Assembly: GCA_036501485.1 (NCBI GenBank)
Contig: DASYAG010000022.1
Location: 28,654-92,653 of the forward strand
DNA from: PALSA-607 sp036501485
Lineage (GTDB): Bacteria > Actinomycetota > Actinomycetes > Acidothermales > Acidothermaceae
DNA: 64,000 nt
Direction: 5' to 3'
In this document: positions 1 through 9,195 of the stretch, one piece after another
How positions within the stretch are numbered: position 1 is the first letter of the stretch
Layout: every line of letters starts with the position of its first letter
Notes under the pieces: model-generated
What the model saw: only the letters and a program-made list of their open reading frames with translations
Databases searched by the model: none
What the model was told of the DNA's origin: nothing
Made by a program: the position numbers and the translations under genes

Positions 1-169
1 TGCCGTCACCGCGTTTGTTGACCCAGTCGCGGTCGCGACGGTTGGTCGGCCGCAGCGCGCCGTCGCGGCCGCTTCGCACCGGCCAACCTGCGGGGCGCCG
101 CGCGCGCACCCGAACAGTTGCCGCAGCGGGTTTTGCGGCGAGTGTGGTGGTCGGGTTCAGCGGCGCCAT
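1..169 (-). CDS. Possible partial hypothetical protein, cut by window edge
   Basis: A minus-strand reading frame stays open from position 295 to the left edge and has the high third-position GC typical of this genome. The only usual start inside it is ATG at 169, giving about 56 residues rich in Ala, Thr, Pro and Arg before the sequence ends. No clear ribosome-binding site precedes it, and the frame upstream of the ATG looks just as coding-like, so the start is doubtful. The overlapping plus-strand frames contain many cysteines or poor codon use. I recognise no family. It would lie downstream of mrp on the same strand. Confidence 0.3.
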   Translation of the reverse strand, partial: MAPLNPTTTLAAKPAAATVRVRARRPAGWPVRSGRDGALRPTNRRDRDWVNKRGDG

Positions 170-370
170 CTCGGGCAGTGCCGCTTTGCCTACGGGTGTC
201 GGTGCCGCGACGTCGGTGTTTCCGTCAGTCGCTGTGGCTGTGCCGATCTCCGCGGTGGTCCCGAGACCCGGCGCACGAACCGCAGTATCAGTCGTCTACC
301 GCCGCCCCTGACCCTCACCACCTCTCCGACCGCAGCCTCCCCGCGGTAACGCCCCGCGGAGGTTGCCGAG

Positions 371-1525
371 TTAGACGGGTTGGAGCCCCAAAGGTCGGCC
401 GACCAGGCTGCGTTCGCGGATCGCCAACGCCTCGGCGATCCTGAACAGTTCGACCGACGCAGGCGCGTCGGGGTGGCTGAGCACGAACGGCACGCCGGCA
501 TCTCCTGCGCTCACCAATCCCGGGTCGAGCGGAATCTGGCCGAGCAACGGAATGCCGGTTCCGAACGCGTTTGTCAGGGCATCGACGACCGTCTGCCCGC
601 CGCCGGTTCCAAAGACGTCGACCCGCTCGCCGCAGTGCGGGCACGGCAGCCACGCCATGTTCTCGACGACACCGGCCACCCGCTGCCGGGTCTGCAACGC
701 GATCGTGCCGGCGCGCTCGGCGACCTCGGCCGCGGCCTGTTGCGGAGTCGTCACGACGATGAGCTCGGACCCGGGTACGAACTGCGCGAGCGAGATCGCG
801 ATGTCGCCGGTGCCGGGCGGCAGATCGACGAGCAGGACGTCGAGATCGCCCCAGTAGACGTCGGTGAGGAACTGGTTGAGTGCGCGGTGCAACATGGTGC
901 CGCGCCAGGCGACGGGTGTGTTGCCCTCAACGAACATGCCAATCGAGATGACCCGGACGCCGTGCGCTGTCGGGGGCATGATCATGCCGGCCACCTGCGT
1001 GGGCCGACTCTGGATGCCAAGCATCCGCGGCACGGAGTGCCCGTAGACGTCGGCGTCGAGGAGGCCGACAGAAAGTCCACGGGCGGCGAGCGCGGCTGCA
1101 ACATTGACGGTGATCGACGACTTGCCGACCCCACCCTTACCCGAGGCGATAGCAAGAATTCGCGTGAGCGAGTTGGGATCGTTGAAGGGAATTTCCTTCT
1201 CCGGCTTGCCCGGGCCCCGCAGCTGTAGCTGAAGTGCCTTGCGCTGCTCGTCTGTCATGAACCCGAGGGTGACCTCGACGCCAGTGACACCAGGTACTGC
1301 GCGAACTGCCGCGGTGACGTCCGCAGTGATTTTGTCTTTGAGCGGGCAACCCGACACCGTCAGTAGCACGCCGACAGCCACCTGGCCGTCGTCCGCAATG
1401 ACGACCGATTCGACCATGCCGAGCTCGGTAATCGGGCGGCGGATGTCGGGATCATGGACGGTCGCGAGCGCCGCGCGGACGGATTCGTCGGTCGGTCGTG
1501 CTCGGTCCGTCAGTTGGTCGGCCAC
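371..1525 (-). CDS. mrp: Mrp/NBP35-family Fe-S cluster carrier ATPase
   Basis: This 384-residue protein has the ApbC/Mrp layout: an N-terminal MIP18/DUF59 domain (about residues 12-95), then a deviant Walker A P-loop SGKGGVGKSS at 128-137 and a MinD-like ATPase fold. A CPHC pair near residue 295 is the expected bridging Fe-S site of the dimer. Family members bind a [4Fe-4S] cluster and pass it to apo-proteins in the cytoplasm. The start is GTG, and only 24 bases separate it from the divergent MarR gene. Length and motifs are full, so the family call is secure; the client proteins are not known. Confidence 0.95.
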   Translation of the reverse strand: MADQLTDRARPTDESVRAALATVHDPDIRRPITELGMVESVVIADDGQVAVGVLLTVSGCPLKDKITADVTAAVRAVPGVTGVEVTLGFMTDEQRKALQLQLRGPGKPEKEIPFNDPNSLTRILAIASGKGGVGKSSITVNVAAALAARGLSVGLLDADVYGHSVPRMLGIQSRPTQVAGMIMPPTAHGVRVISIGMFVEGNTPVAWRGTMLHRALNQFLTDVYWGDLDVLLVDLPPGTGDIAISLAQFVPGSELIVVTTPQQAAAEVAERAGTIALQTRQRVAGVVENMAWLPCPHCGERVDVFGTGGGQTVVDALTNAFGTGIPLLGQIPLDPGLVSAGDAGVPFVLSHPDAPASVELFRIAEALAIRERSLVGRPLGLQPV

Positions 1526-1549
1526 TCGCTAAGGGTACTCGGACCTACG

Positions 1550-2044
1550 ATGCCTTCCGTGGTCGGCGCAGAGCAGTCAGGGGCAGAGCAGCCCGCGGCA
1601 GGGAACGGTCGTCAGCGTCCGTCCGCTGAGGAGATCGCGGTGTGGCGAGCATTTCTGCGCGCGCACGCTCAGCTGATCCGCACCCTCGAAGCTGAACTCG
1701 CACAGGCCGCCGACCTGCCGATCGCCTCTTACGACGTGCTCGTGCAGCTGGCCGAGGCACCCGACCATCGACTGCGCATGACCGACCTTGCTGATCGGGT
1801 CTTGTTGTCGCGCAGCGGCCTGACTCGAATGGTCGACAGGCTCGAGCGCGAAGGGCTCGTGCGCCGCGAGCCTGTCCCCGACGACGCCCGCGGGATGTAC
1901 GCCGTCCTGACCCGTGCAGGCGTCGATCGGTTGCGGTCGGCATCGCACGTGCATCTGCCAGGCATCGGTGCGCACTTCGTGCAGCGCTTCAATCGACGTG
2001 AGCTCGATCGGCTTGGTCAGCTCTTGGGCAGGCTCGCCGACTGA
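1550..2044 (+). CDS. MarR-family transcriptional regulator
   Basis: The protein is 164 residues from ATG 1550, with a short disordered N-terminus and then a winged helix-turn-helix. The region reading LADRVLLSRSGLTRMVDRLE is the recognition-helix stretch, and REPVPDDARGMYAVLT forms the wing, as in MarR/SlyA proteins. It is probably a dimeric repressor or anti-repressor responding to a small phenolic or lipophilic ligand, which cannot be read from sequence. It is divergent from mrp. Its last 28 bases overlap the 3' end of the convergent pilB-like gene. Confidence 0.88.
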   Translation: MPSVVGAEQSGAEQPAAGNGRQRPSAEEIAVWRAFLRAHAQLIRTLEAELAQAADLPIASYDVLVQLAEAPDHRLRMTDLADRVLLSRSGLTRMVDRLEREGLVRREPVPDDARGMYAVLTRAGVDRLRSASHVHLPGIGAHFVQRFNRRELDRLGQLLGRLAD

Positions 2045-4503
2045 CGCTTCCTGCGTTCGGCGAGCACGGGAACTGACTTGACGCGACGATTCGGCGTTGG
2101 AACTGCAACCTCTTCGTCCGAAGATGCGGCTGGCTCGGTGGGTTTGGCGGGCTTTGCACGGCTCGACGCCGCCTTGTGCCAGGCCCCGGCATGCAGGCTG
2201 CGCTCGGTCAGCAAGTGCAACTGCGTCAATGTCTGCGCAGTAGTCGCGTCCAGTGACAGCACCTCGTCGACTCCGCCGTGATGCGCTTCGTCTGCAGGTT
2301 CCCCGCTGTCATTCGGTTCCGTGACGAGCATCAACGGCAACGCGGCCGTTCTGCTGCCGCTGCGCAAGAGCCGCAGCAGCTCGACGCCACCGATGTCGGG
2401 CAAGGTCTCTTGCACGATCACGCCGTCGTACTCGCCGTCCCACACCGCGGTGAGGGCATCGTCTGCGGTAGGAGCGACGTGGACGTCCATCGCATCGTCG
2501 ACTGCGGATCTGATCAAGCTGTGTATATCGCCGTTGTCACCGACGACGAGCAAGCGGGGGATCCGAACGCTCGTGTCGACCGTCGTGATCGCAACAGCCG
2601 GGGCGGTACGGCACCACGGGCAGATCTTCCAGCCGGCGTCCAGCGGCCGCGCACACGAGCTGCAGTGACCGCGGTCGACGATCGTTGCGCACCAAGGGCA
2701 GGCAATCATGTCGGCGTCGACGGCGCGATCGCACGCGGTGCATCGCTGTCCCTCTGCGACATCGACCTGCGAAACCCGGAGCACTTCTTCGAAAGTCGTC
2801 TCGCCGCGTCGTGCGCGAGCCAGCCCTGATCCGCGCAGTGTCGTCATTCCTGCGGCTCGTGCCGCCGCGCCGACGGCTGCTTCGGTTGGTGTGTGGGCCA
2901 GCACTGACCGCACGCTCGCGGTCACGGGGAGCACTTCGAAGATTCCGGTTCTGCCGCGATATCCAGTGCCACCGCATTCGCCGCAACCGCGGCCTCGCAT
3001 AGGTGTTGCGTCGGCGAGGTCGGCCTCGCTGAGCCCGAGCAACGTGAGCACTCGGGCGCTCGGCATGTACGGCGCAGCGCAGTCGGCACACGGACGGCGG
3101 ACGAGCCGCTGCGCGACGACGAGGCTCAACGATGACGCAATCAAGAAGGGCTGGATGCCCATGTCGACGAGTCGGGTCAGTGCAGCAACCGCGTCGTTGG
3201 TGTGCAATGTGGTCAGCACGAGGTGGCCGGTCATCGAGGCCTGGAGCGCGAGCTCGGCGGTCTCCGAGTCACGTACCTCACCGACGAGAACGACGTCTGG
3301 GTCTTGGCGAAGGATCGACCGCAGGCCCTTGCTGAAGGACAGGCCGGCGCGGTCGTTCGTCTGCACCTGCGTGATGCCGGGCAGCTGGATCTCGACCGGG
3401 TCTTCGAGGGTGACAACGTTCTTGTCCGTGGTGGCCATGTGCGAGAGCACGGAGTAGAGCGTGTGTGTCTTGCCAGACCCCGTTGGGCCGGTGATGAGCA
3501 CGAGTCCTTGCGGGTTCGCCGTGCCGGCGAGCAGCGCCTCGAGTTGCTGCTCGTCAAGGCCGAGTTGGGTCACTGGGGGAATGTGGTCGCCGCTGGCAAG
3601 CAGCCGGATAACGACCTTCTCGCCGTGCACTGAAGGCAGCGTGCTGACACGGGCGTCGACGCCGTTGCCATCAACAGTGAGTCGGGTGCGGCCGTCTTGG
3701 GGAAGGCGTCGCTCGGCAATGTCGAGACCGGAGACGATCTTGAGGCGGCTCACGAGGGCAGCGGAGGAGTTGCGCGGCACCTTCATGATGTCGCGCAGGA
3801 GGCCGTCGATGCGGTACCTGATTCGCAGCCCGTCGCTCTGTGGCTCTACGTGGATGTCGCTGGCACGGCTGCGCACCGCTTCGCTCACGATGCTGGTGGC
3901 AAGCCGGACGGTCGGTCCCTGGTCCGCCGCACTCTCGAGATCGTGCTCGTCGACAGCAGCTTCGGGTTCGTCGGAGACGTTCGACAGTTCGGCGTCCTGG
4001 TCGAGGATCGCCCACACGCGGCGGAGCTCGGTCTGGATCTGGGTGTCGGTGCTCACGACGACGGTGACCGTCGTCGCTCCGGTGTAGAGCCGGACGTCGT
4101 CGAGGGCGACGATGTTGGTCGGATCTGCAGTCGCGACCCTGATCGCGTGGTCGTCGCGACCGATCACCAACATGCCATGGCGCTCGGCGACGCGGCGCGG
4201 CAGCGTGCGAGCGACACTCAGGTCAAGCGTGAGTTCGGCGAGGTCGACAAGCTCCAAGTGCATGAGGTCGGCGAGCGCGTAGGCGAGCTGGCCCTCCGTC
4301 AGGTAGCCCTGGTCGACGACCACCCGGCCGAGCCTGCGCCGGCGTCCGCCTGCCATGCGCTCTTGCTCAGCAAGCGACTCACGTAGCTGCTCGTCGGTCA
4401 ACAGGCCATGCGAGACCAGCAACTCGCCAAGGCGCCGTCGCCCATTGGGTTGCGATTCGTCGCTGCGATTGAGCAAGCCAGCGCTTTGGACAGGTATCGG
4501 CAC
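2017..4503 (-). CDS. PilB/GspE-type ATPase with zinc ribbons and degenerate receiver domain
   Basis: This 828-residue protein is a type IV pilus/type II secretion assembly ATPase. The order is: MshEN-like N-domain with two RLG-type helical repeats (about 22-81), GspE N2 region, Walker A GPTGSGKT (339-346), Walker B/His-box region GEVRDSETAELAL (about 408-420), and a zinc knuckle CADC...CGEC (472-510). Then come additions not usual in PilB: a double zinc ribbon with four CxxC pairs (588-631) and a CheY-like domain (650-765) whose phosphoacceptor position is Gln (VQETLPD) instead of Asp. The chosen GTG at 4503 has AGGAG seven bases upstream; a GTG at 4518 lacks one. No pilC, pilin or pilT gene is nearby. 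Confidence 0.9.
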   Translation of the reverse strand: MPIPVQSAGLLNRSDESQPNGRRRLGELLVSHGLLTDEQLRESLAEQERMAGGRRRRLGRVVVDQGYLTEGQLAYALADLMHLELVDLAELTLDLSVARTLPRRVAERHGMLVIGRDDHAIRVATADPTNIVALDDVRLYTGATTVTVVVSTDTQIQTELRRVWAILDQDAELSNVSDEPEAAVDEHDLESAADQGPTVRLATSIVSEAVRSRASDIHVEPQSDGLRIRYRIDGLLRDIMKVPRNSSAALVSRLKIVSGLDIAERRLPQDGRTRLTVDGNGVDARVSTLPSVHGEKVVIRLLASGDHIPPVTQLGLDEQQLEALLAGTANPQGLVLITGPTGSGKTHTLYSVLSHMATTDKNVVTLEDPVEIQLPGITQVQTNDRAGLSFSKGLRSILRQDPDVVLVGEVRDSETAELALQASMTGHLVLTTLHTNDAVAALTRLVDMGIQPFLIASSLSLVVAQRLVRRPCADCAAPYMPSARVLTLLGLSEADLADATPMRGRGCGECGGTGYRGRTGIFEVLPVTASVRSVLAHTPTEAAVGAAARAAGMTTLRGSGLARARRGETTFEEVLRVSQVDVAEGQRCTACDRAVDADMIACPWCATIVDRGHCSSCARPLDAGWKICPWCRTAPAVAITTVDTSVRIPRLLVVGDNGDIHSLIRSAVDDAMDVHVAPTADDALTAVWDGEYDGVIVQETLPDIGGVELLRLLRSGSRTAALPLMLVTEPNDSGEPADEAHHGGVDEVLSLDATTAQTLTQLHLLTERSLHAGAWHKAASSRAKPAKPTEPAASSDEEVAVPTPNRRVKSVPVLAERRKRQSASLPKS

Positions 4504-4668
4504 GTCCGAACTCCTCACGTTTCCTACATTGTCGGGCGCACAGAAGGGGGCTACAGCGGCTAACTGCCTCCGAAAGATCGTCCGAACGGACGGGTCGCGT
4601 TGCTCTTGGCGCTACGCCGATCGCATAACGCGTTGACCCGAATAGCGGCTCAACTGAAGGGTGGGCGG

Positions 4669-5925
4669 ATGCGCGCACCCGCTCTGCTCCGCAGGAATCG
4701 AGACTTTCGACTGCTGTGGATCGGGGAGTCGGTCAGCGAGCTCGGGTCGACCGTGACCAACGTCGCGCTGCCCTTCGTCGCGCTGATCGCGTTGCACGCG
4801 ACGACGTTCGAGGTCGCGTCACTTACGGCTGTGGAGACCATCTTCTGGCCGTTCATGGCGTTGCCGATCGGCGTCTGGGTCGACCGAGTTTCACGGCGAC
4901 GGGTGCTGCTCGTCGCCGATGGCGGCCGCGCACTTGCGCTGGTGTCGATCCCGATTGCCGCCGCGTTGCACGACCTCACGCTCGCGCAGCTCTACGTCGT
5001 CGGTGTGGTGGTCGGCGTGCTCACGATCTTTTTCTCCGTTGCTTATCCGTCGTATCTGCAGACCGTGGTGACGAAGGACGAACTCGTCGATGGCAACTCG
5101 CTACTCACGGGCGCCGAGCAGGTCGCGCACATCTCGGGTCCGGCGATTGGCGGCGGGCTCGTTCAGGCACTCGGCGCCGCTTACGCCCTGATTGCCGATG
5201 TGGCCAGTTTCGTGATTTCGGTGGTCGCGGTGTTTGCGATTCGCGCCGAGGAACCGCCGCCGGTCACAGAGCGGCGAAAGATGCGACACGAAGTCGTCGA
5301 GGGTGTTCGCTTCCTGAGGGACCACAAGGTGCTGCGGGCGTTCATCGCCTCTGCGGCGATCTCGAATCTCTTTGCCGGCGGTGCGCAAGCGATCACGGTG
5401 CTGTTCCTGGTGCGCGTCGTTCACGTGGAGGCAGGTGTTGTCGGCCTGCTGCTATCGGTCGGCGCTCTCGGTGGCCTGGTAGGCGCGATACTGGCCCGCA
5501 GGTTCATCCGGCTGTTCGGCGACGGTCGAACGATGGTGCTGGCGGCCGTGGTCGAAGCGTTAAGTGCATTTCTGGTGCCGGCGACAGCGCAGGGTTGGCG
5601 GATCGCGCTCTTCTGCCTAGGTCAAGCGATCGCCAGCATCGCCATCGTGGCGTTCAACGTCGTGGGCAGCAGCTATCGGCAGGAGATCATCCCGCCGCGC
5701 CTGATGGGCCGCGTCATCTCGGTGAACCGGATGGTGACCTGGGGAGTATTGCCGCTCGGCGCGTTTGGCGCCGGCGCGCTGGCCGCGAACATCGGGGTGC
5801 GGCCGGCGCTGTGGATTCTCGCGGCCGGGCTCTCCCTCGCGCCGCTGTCGCTGCTCGCCGCCGGGTTCTCGACGATTCGGACCTTGCCGCGCGATACGGC
5901 GGCCCCCGTCGAAGCGTCTGTTTAG
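4669..5925 (+). CDS. MFS transporter (drug-efflux type)
   Basis: The 418-residue integral membrane protein has about twelve hydrophobic segments and an N-terminal FRLLWIGESVSELGS stretch typical of MFS_3/enterobactin-exporter-like permeases. Loop 2-3 carries the conserved GVWVDRVSRRRVL signature (Asp followed by basic residues). A central basic loop (RRKMRHEV) separates the two six-helix halves. It likely exports a drug-like or siderophore-like compound by proton antiport, but the substrate cannot be inferred. ATG 4669 has GAAGGG upstream and matches the family start. The 3' end overlaps the convergent DUF6221 gene by four bases. Confidence 0.88.
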   Translation: MRAPALLRRNRDFRLLWIGESVSELGSTVTNVALPFVALIALHATTFEVASLTAVETIFWPFMALPIGVWVDRVSRRRVLLVADGGRALALVSIPIAAALHDLTLAQLYVVGVVVGVLTIFFSVAYPSYLQTVVTKDELVDGNSLLTGAEQVAHISGPAIGGGLVQALGAAYALIADVASFVISVVAVFAIRAEEPPPVTERRKMRHEVVEGVRFLRDHKVLRAFIASAAISNLFAGGAQAITVLFLVRVVHVEAGVVGLLLSVGALGGLVGAILARRFIRLFGDGRTMVLAAVVEALSAFLVPATAQGWRIALFCLGQAIASIAIVAFNVVGSSYRQEIIPPRLMGRVISVNRMVTWGVLPLGAFGAGALAANIGVRPALWILAAGLSLAPLSLLAAGFSTIRTLPRDTAAPVEASV

Positions 5926-6386
5926 CTGGACGAGACCGCCTGCAACGGGCGCATGCCGAGGTCGGGGCGCCACTCATCGCGATAGCCCGGACGGTTGGAG
6001 TAGCTCATCGCCATCTCACGGATGACGCCGCGCGCTTCGTCTGCCGAGCGGGTCGTCGTCCACCATGCTTTTGAGAGATTTTGCAGGCGAGCCAGCATCC
6101 GGCGCTTCGAATCGCAGTCGGCGAGAACCCGCTCAGGATTGAACCGCTCGATGAACATCTTGGCTTCGGCACCGCGGAAACCGGTCTCCTGCCGGTCGGC
6201 GCCCCATGAGTCGGCGCAGACGGTGCCATTAGGCCGGACCAACGCGTCGCGCTGGGTCGGGGTGTCGACGACTCGCCAGCGCCACGGCTCGCTGCCAGCG
6301 CTGCGCGCCTTCATCTCGTCCTCGGCGATCTGAAGCAGCAGCCATTCCGTCAGGTTGTCGATCGTCGTGCGCGACGGGAGTGCCAT
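5922..6386 (-). CDS. DUF6221 family protein
   Basis: This 154-residue soluble protein matches the actinobacterial DUF6221 pattern. It has an N-terminal helix TEWLLLQIAEDE, a central WRW/TVCAD region where the family usually carries a strand pair, then FNPERVLADCDSKRRML and a C-terminal SYSNRPGYRDEWRP. The family has no known function and is often linked to mobile or phage-derived actinobacterial DNA, but I see no integrase, att site or unusual codon use here. It ends convergently against the MFS gene with a four-base overlap. Confidence 0.8.
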   Translation of the reverse strand: MALPSRTTIDNLTEWLLLQIAEDEMKARSAGSEPWRWRVVDTPTQRDALVRPNGTVCADSWGADRQETGFRGAEAKMFIERFNPERVLADCDSKRRMLARLQNLSKAWWTTTRSADEARGVIREMAMSYSNRPGYRDEWRPDLGMRPLQAVSSS

Positions 6387-6554
6387 GAGACTCGCGGTCC
6401 TTCCGATGGAGCAGGCGTGACGGCCGGCTGGCGGGTTCGCAAGAGGGCCGATTGCCTACAAAGACATCATCGAAACGGCTGACCCGAGTCTTGACCGGCA
6501 AACGTGCGATAGCGCGCTTTCAACCCCTTCGGCCTAACGGCGAGGTCGCTGACG

Positions 6555-7745
6555 CTAGAGCAACGTGGCGTAGAGGTCGCGCGTGCGCTCGGCAATCGCC
6601 GTCCAGCTGAAATGCTCCACGGCTCTGCTGCGTCCGGCGACGCCCATGGCACGGGCGCGAGCAGGGTCTCGGACGAGCGCGTTCACGGCTTCGGCGAAGG
6701 CGCCCGCGAAGGCGTCGGGGTCGCGGGGTGCGCCGTAGGGGTCGGCCGGGTCGGGATCGATGGGCACCAGGACGCCCGTTTCGCCGTCCGCGACGACCTC
6801 AGGGATTCCGCCTGTCGCAGTGGCGACGACGGCCGTCTCGCAGGCCATCGCCTCGAGGTTGACGATCCCCATCGGCTCGTAGATCGACGGGCAGACGAAG
6901 ACGGTGGCCGCCGAGAACACCTGGATCAGCTCGGTCTTCGGGAGCATCCGGCGGATCCAGAAAACACCATCGCGGGTTTCCTGCAGTGCCACGATGCCGT
7001 CCTCGACCTCGTCGGCGATTTCCGGGGTGTCGGCCGAGCTGGCCAGCACGACGAGTTGGGCATCCGGGTCAAAGGAGTGGGCGGCCTTCAGCAGGTACGG
7101 CAGGCCCTTCTGCCGGGTGATGCGGCCGACGAAGATGACGATCGGGCGATCCAGATCGATGCCGTGGTCGACGAGCACGGAGGTCTCTGTCGTCGGCGCG
7201 TACTCGTGCGTGTCGATGCCGTTGTGGATGACGTGCAATCGACCAGGGTCGACAAGCGGGTAGCAGCGCAAGACGTCGTCGGCCATGCCCGCGGAGACGG
7301 CCACGACCGCATCGGCCGCTTCAATCGCCGTCCGCTCGCAAAACGACGACAACGCATAGCCGCCGCCGAGTTGCTCGGCCTTCCACGGCCGCAGCGGCTC
7401 AAGTGAATGGGTGGTCACCACGTGCGGCGCGTCTTGCAGGAGCTTCGCGACATGGCCGGCGAAGTTGGCGTACCACGTGTGCGAATGCAAGATGTCGGCG
7501 TCGCCGGTGGTGCCCGCGATCGACAGGTCGGTCGACATCGTCAGTAGCGCGGGATTGGCTCCGAGTTCGAGCAGCGTCGGGTCGGCGAAATGGGCGAAGA
7601 CACCGGGCTCCGACCGTGGTTTGCCGAAGCAATGCACCTCGACGTCGATGAACCGTCGCAGCTCACGGGCGAGGTACTCGACGTGCACGCCGGCACCGCC
7701 ATAGACCTCGGGCGGGTATTCGCGGGTGAGCAGTGCGACTCGCAT
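6555..7745 (-). CDS. glgM: GT4 glycogen synthase / maltose-1-phosphate synthase (GlgA/GlgM type)
   Basis: The protein is 396 residues from ATG 7745, beginning MRVALLTREYPPEVYGGAGV, the donor-side motif of the actinobacterial Rv1212c family. A GT-B fold is supported by FVGRITRQKGLPYLLKA and by the C-terminal SIYEPMGIVNLEAMACETAV region, where an E-x7-E retaining glycosyltransferase signature binds the ADP-sugar. In mycobacteria this enzyme makes alpha-maltose-1-phosphate from ADP-glucose and glucose-1-phosphate for alpha-glucan and glycogen synthesis; older annotation calls it GlgA. It is divergent from glgC, which makes its ADP-glucose donor. The exact product here is inferred from family. 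Confidence 0.88.
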   Translation of the reverse strand: MRVALLTREYPPEVYGGAGVHVEYLARELRRFIDVEVHCFGKPRSEPGVFAHFADPTLLELGANPALLTMSTDLSIAGTTGDADILHSHTWYANFAGHVAKLLQDAPHVVTTHSLEPLRPWKAEQLGGGYALSSFCERTAIEAADAVVAVSAGMADDVLRCYPLVDPGRLHVIHNGIDTHEYAPTTETSVLVDHGIDLDRPIVIFVGRITRQKGLPYLLKAAHSFDPDAQLVVLASSADTPEIADEVEDGIVALQETRDGVFWIRRMLPKTELIQVFSAATVFVCPSIYEPMGIVNLEAMACETAVVATATGGIPEVVADGETGVLVPIDPDPADPYGAPRDPDAFAGAFAEAVNALVRDPARARAMGVAGRSRAVEHFSWTAIAERTRDLYATLL

Positions 7746-7857
7746 GAGCGGCAACGATAGCCAAGGGTGATGGCCCGCCATGGGACAACCGGTCAACTGC
7801 GCAGAATCGTGCCGCCGCGAAGGTCGCAATCCTGGCGCCAGGAGGTAGGTTCCCGAC

Positions 7858-9096
7858 ATGGCGAACAAGGTTCTCGGGATTGTCCTGGCGGGTGGGCAGG
7901 GCACTCGACTGTTGCCACTTACCGCTGACCGCGCGAAGCCGGCAGTGCCATTCGGTGGCATCTACCGGCTCATCGACTTCGTCCTGTCGAATCTGGTCAA
8001 CGGCGGGTTCCTGAAAATCGTGGTGCTGACGCAGTACAAGAACCACAGCCTCGACCGGCACATCACCACGACCTGGCGAATGTCGACGCTGCTGGGCAAC
8101 TACGTGACGCCGGTGCCGGCCCAACAGCGGGTCGGCCCGCGCTGGTTCTCTGGTTCGGCTGACGCGATCTACCAGAGCCTGAACCTGGTCTATGACGAGC
8201 GGCCCGACTACATCATGGTGTTCGGCGCCGACCACATTTACCGCATGGACCCGCGCCAGATGCTCGACCAGCACATCGCGTCAGGTGCCGGGGTGTCGGT
8301 CGCCGGGATTCGGGCCCCGCGCAAGGAGGCGTCGGCGTTCGGCGTTATCCAGACTGCCCAACAAGGGCCAGATGCCGGACGTCGAATTGCCGCGTTTTTG
8401 GAGAAGCCGCAGGATATCGAGGGCATTGGGTTGCCAGATTCACCCGACGAGGTGTTCGCCTCCATGGGCAACTACTGCTTTACGACCGCTGCACTGCTCG
8501 ACGCGGTGAACCGCGACGCGGCCGACGAACGATCGGCCCACGATATGGGCGGCAACATCATTCCGATGTTCGTCGAGCGTGACGACGCGCAGGTCTACGA
8601 CTTCAACGACAACGTGGTGCCAGGCGCGACGGATCGCGACCGCGGGTATTGGCGCGATGTCGGGAGTCTTGACGCGTACTACGACGCCCACATGGACCTG
8701 ATCTCAGTACACCCAATTTTCAATCTCTACAACGAAAATTGGCCGATCTACACCAATCATCGCCCGCTTCCTCCGGCGAAGATCGTGCACGAGAACACAC
8801 AGGTAGTCGACTCGATGTTGTCGAACGGCGTGATCGTCGCCGACTCGACCGTGGCCGGGTCGGTGCTGTCGCCCAACGTGCACATCGAGAGCGGCGCGAA
8901 CATCGACGGCAGCGTGCTGCTCGAGAACGTCCGGGTGGGCCGAGGCGCAGTGATTCGCAACGCCATCATCGACAAGAACGTTGACGTGCCGGCCGGGGCC
9001 AAGATCGGCGTCGACCTGGTACGCGACCGGCAACGCTTCACTGTGTCGGACAACGGCATCATCGTGATCGGCAAGAACGCGATCGTCGACGTCTAA
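7858..9096 (+). CDS. glgC: Glucose-1-phosphate adenylyltransferase
   Basis: The 412-residue enzyme starts MANKVLGIVLAGGQGTRLLP, the nucleotidyltransferase signature, followed by the allosteric/catalytic stretch KPAVPFGGIYRLIDFVLSN. A C-terminal left-handed beta-helix (from about residue 300, with ANIDGSVLLENVRVGRGAVI) completes the GlgC layout. It makes ADP-glucose from ATP and glucose-1-phosphate, the committed step toward glycogen. AGGAGGT sits about ten bases before ATG 7858. The 112-base spacer to glgM holds the promoters of both genes. The stop codon lies inside a tandem duplication. Confidence 0.95.
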   Translation: MANKVLGIVLAGGQGTRLLPLTADRAKPAVPFGGIYRLIDFVLSNLVNGGFLKIVVLTQYKNHSLDRHITTTWRMSTLLGNYVTPVPAQQRVGPRWFSGSADAIYQSLNLVYDERPDYIMVFGADHIYRMDPRQMLDQHIASGAGVSVAGIRAPRKEASAFGVIQTAQQGPDAGRRIAAFLEKPQDIEGIGLPDSPDEVFASMGNYCFTTAALLDAVNRDAADERSAHDMGGNIIPMFVERDDAQVYDFNDNVVPGATDRDRGYWRDVGSLDAYYDAHMDLISVHPIFNLYNENWPIYTNHRPLPPAKIVHENTQVVDSMLSNGVIVADSTVAGSVLSPNVHIESGANIDGSVLLENVRVGRGAVIRNAIIDKNVDVPAGAKIGVDLVRDRQRFTVSDNGIIVIGKNAIVDV

Positions 9097-9132
9097 CCCG
9101 CGTCGCGTCGCGTCTAAGCCGCGTCGCGTCGC
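9091..9132. repeat. 21-bp tandem duplication spanning the glgC stop codon
   Basis: Two adjacent 21-bp copies (9091-9111 and 9112-9132) differ at one base. Each starts with GTCTAA and ends with CGCGTCGCGTCGC. The first contains the GTC TAA end of glgC, so the stop codon was duplicated with it. It looks like a replication-slippage product. Confidence 0.85.
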
Positions 9133-9195
9133 TGCCCTCCTGGGGCGGTGAGTGCGCACGATCTCGACCTCGGCTGGGTCTGACGGCCCGCCGAG

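Noticed and set aside
1..370. 3' end of a tatB gene convergent to mrp, as in some actinomycetes
   Set aside because: No plus-strand frame here reads like a TatB tail; one has many cysteines and the other poor codon use.
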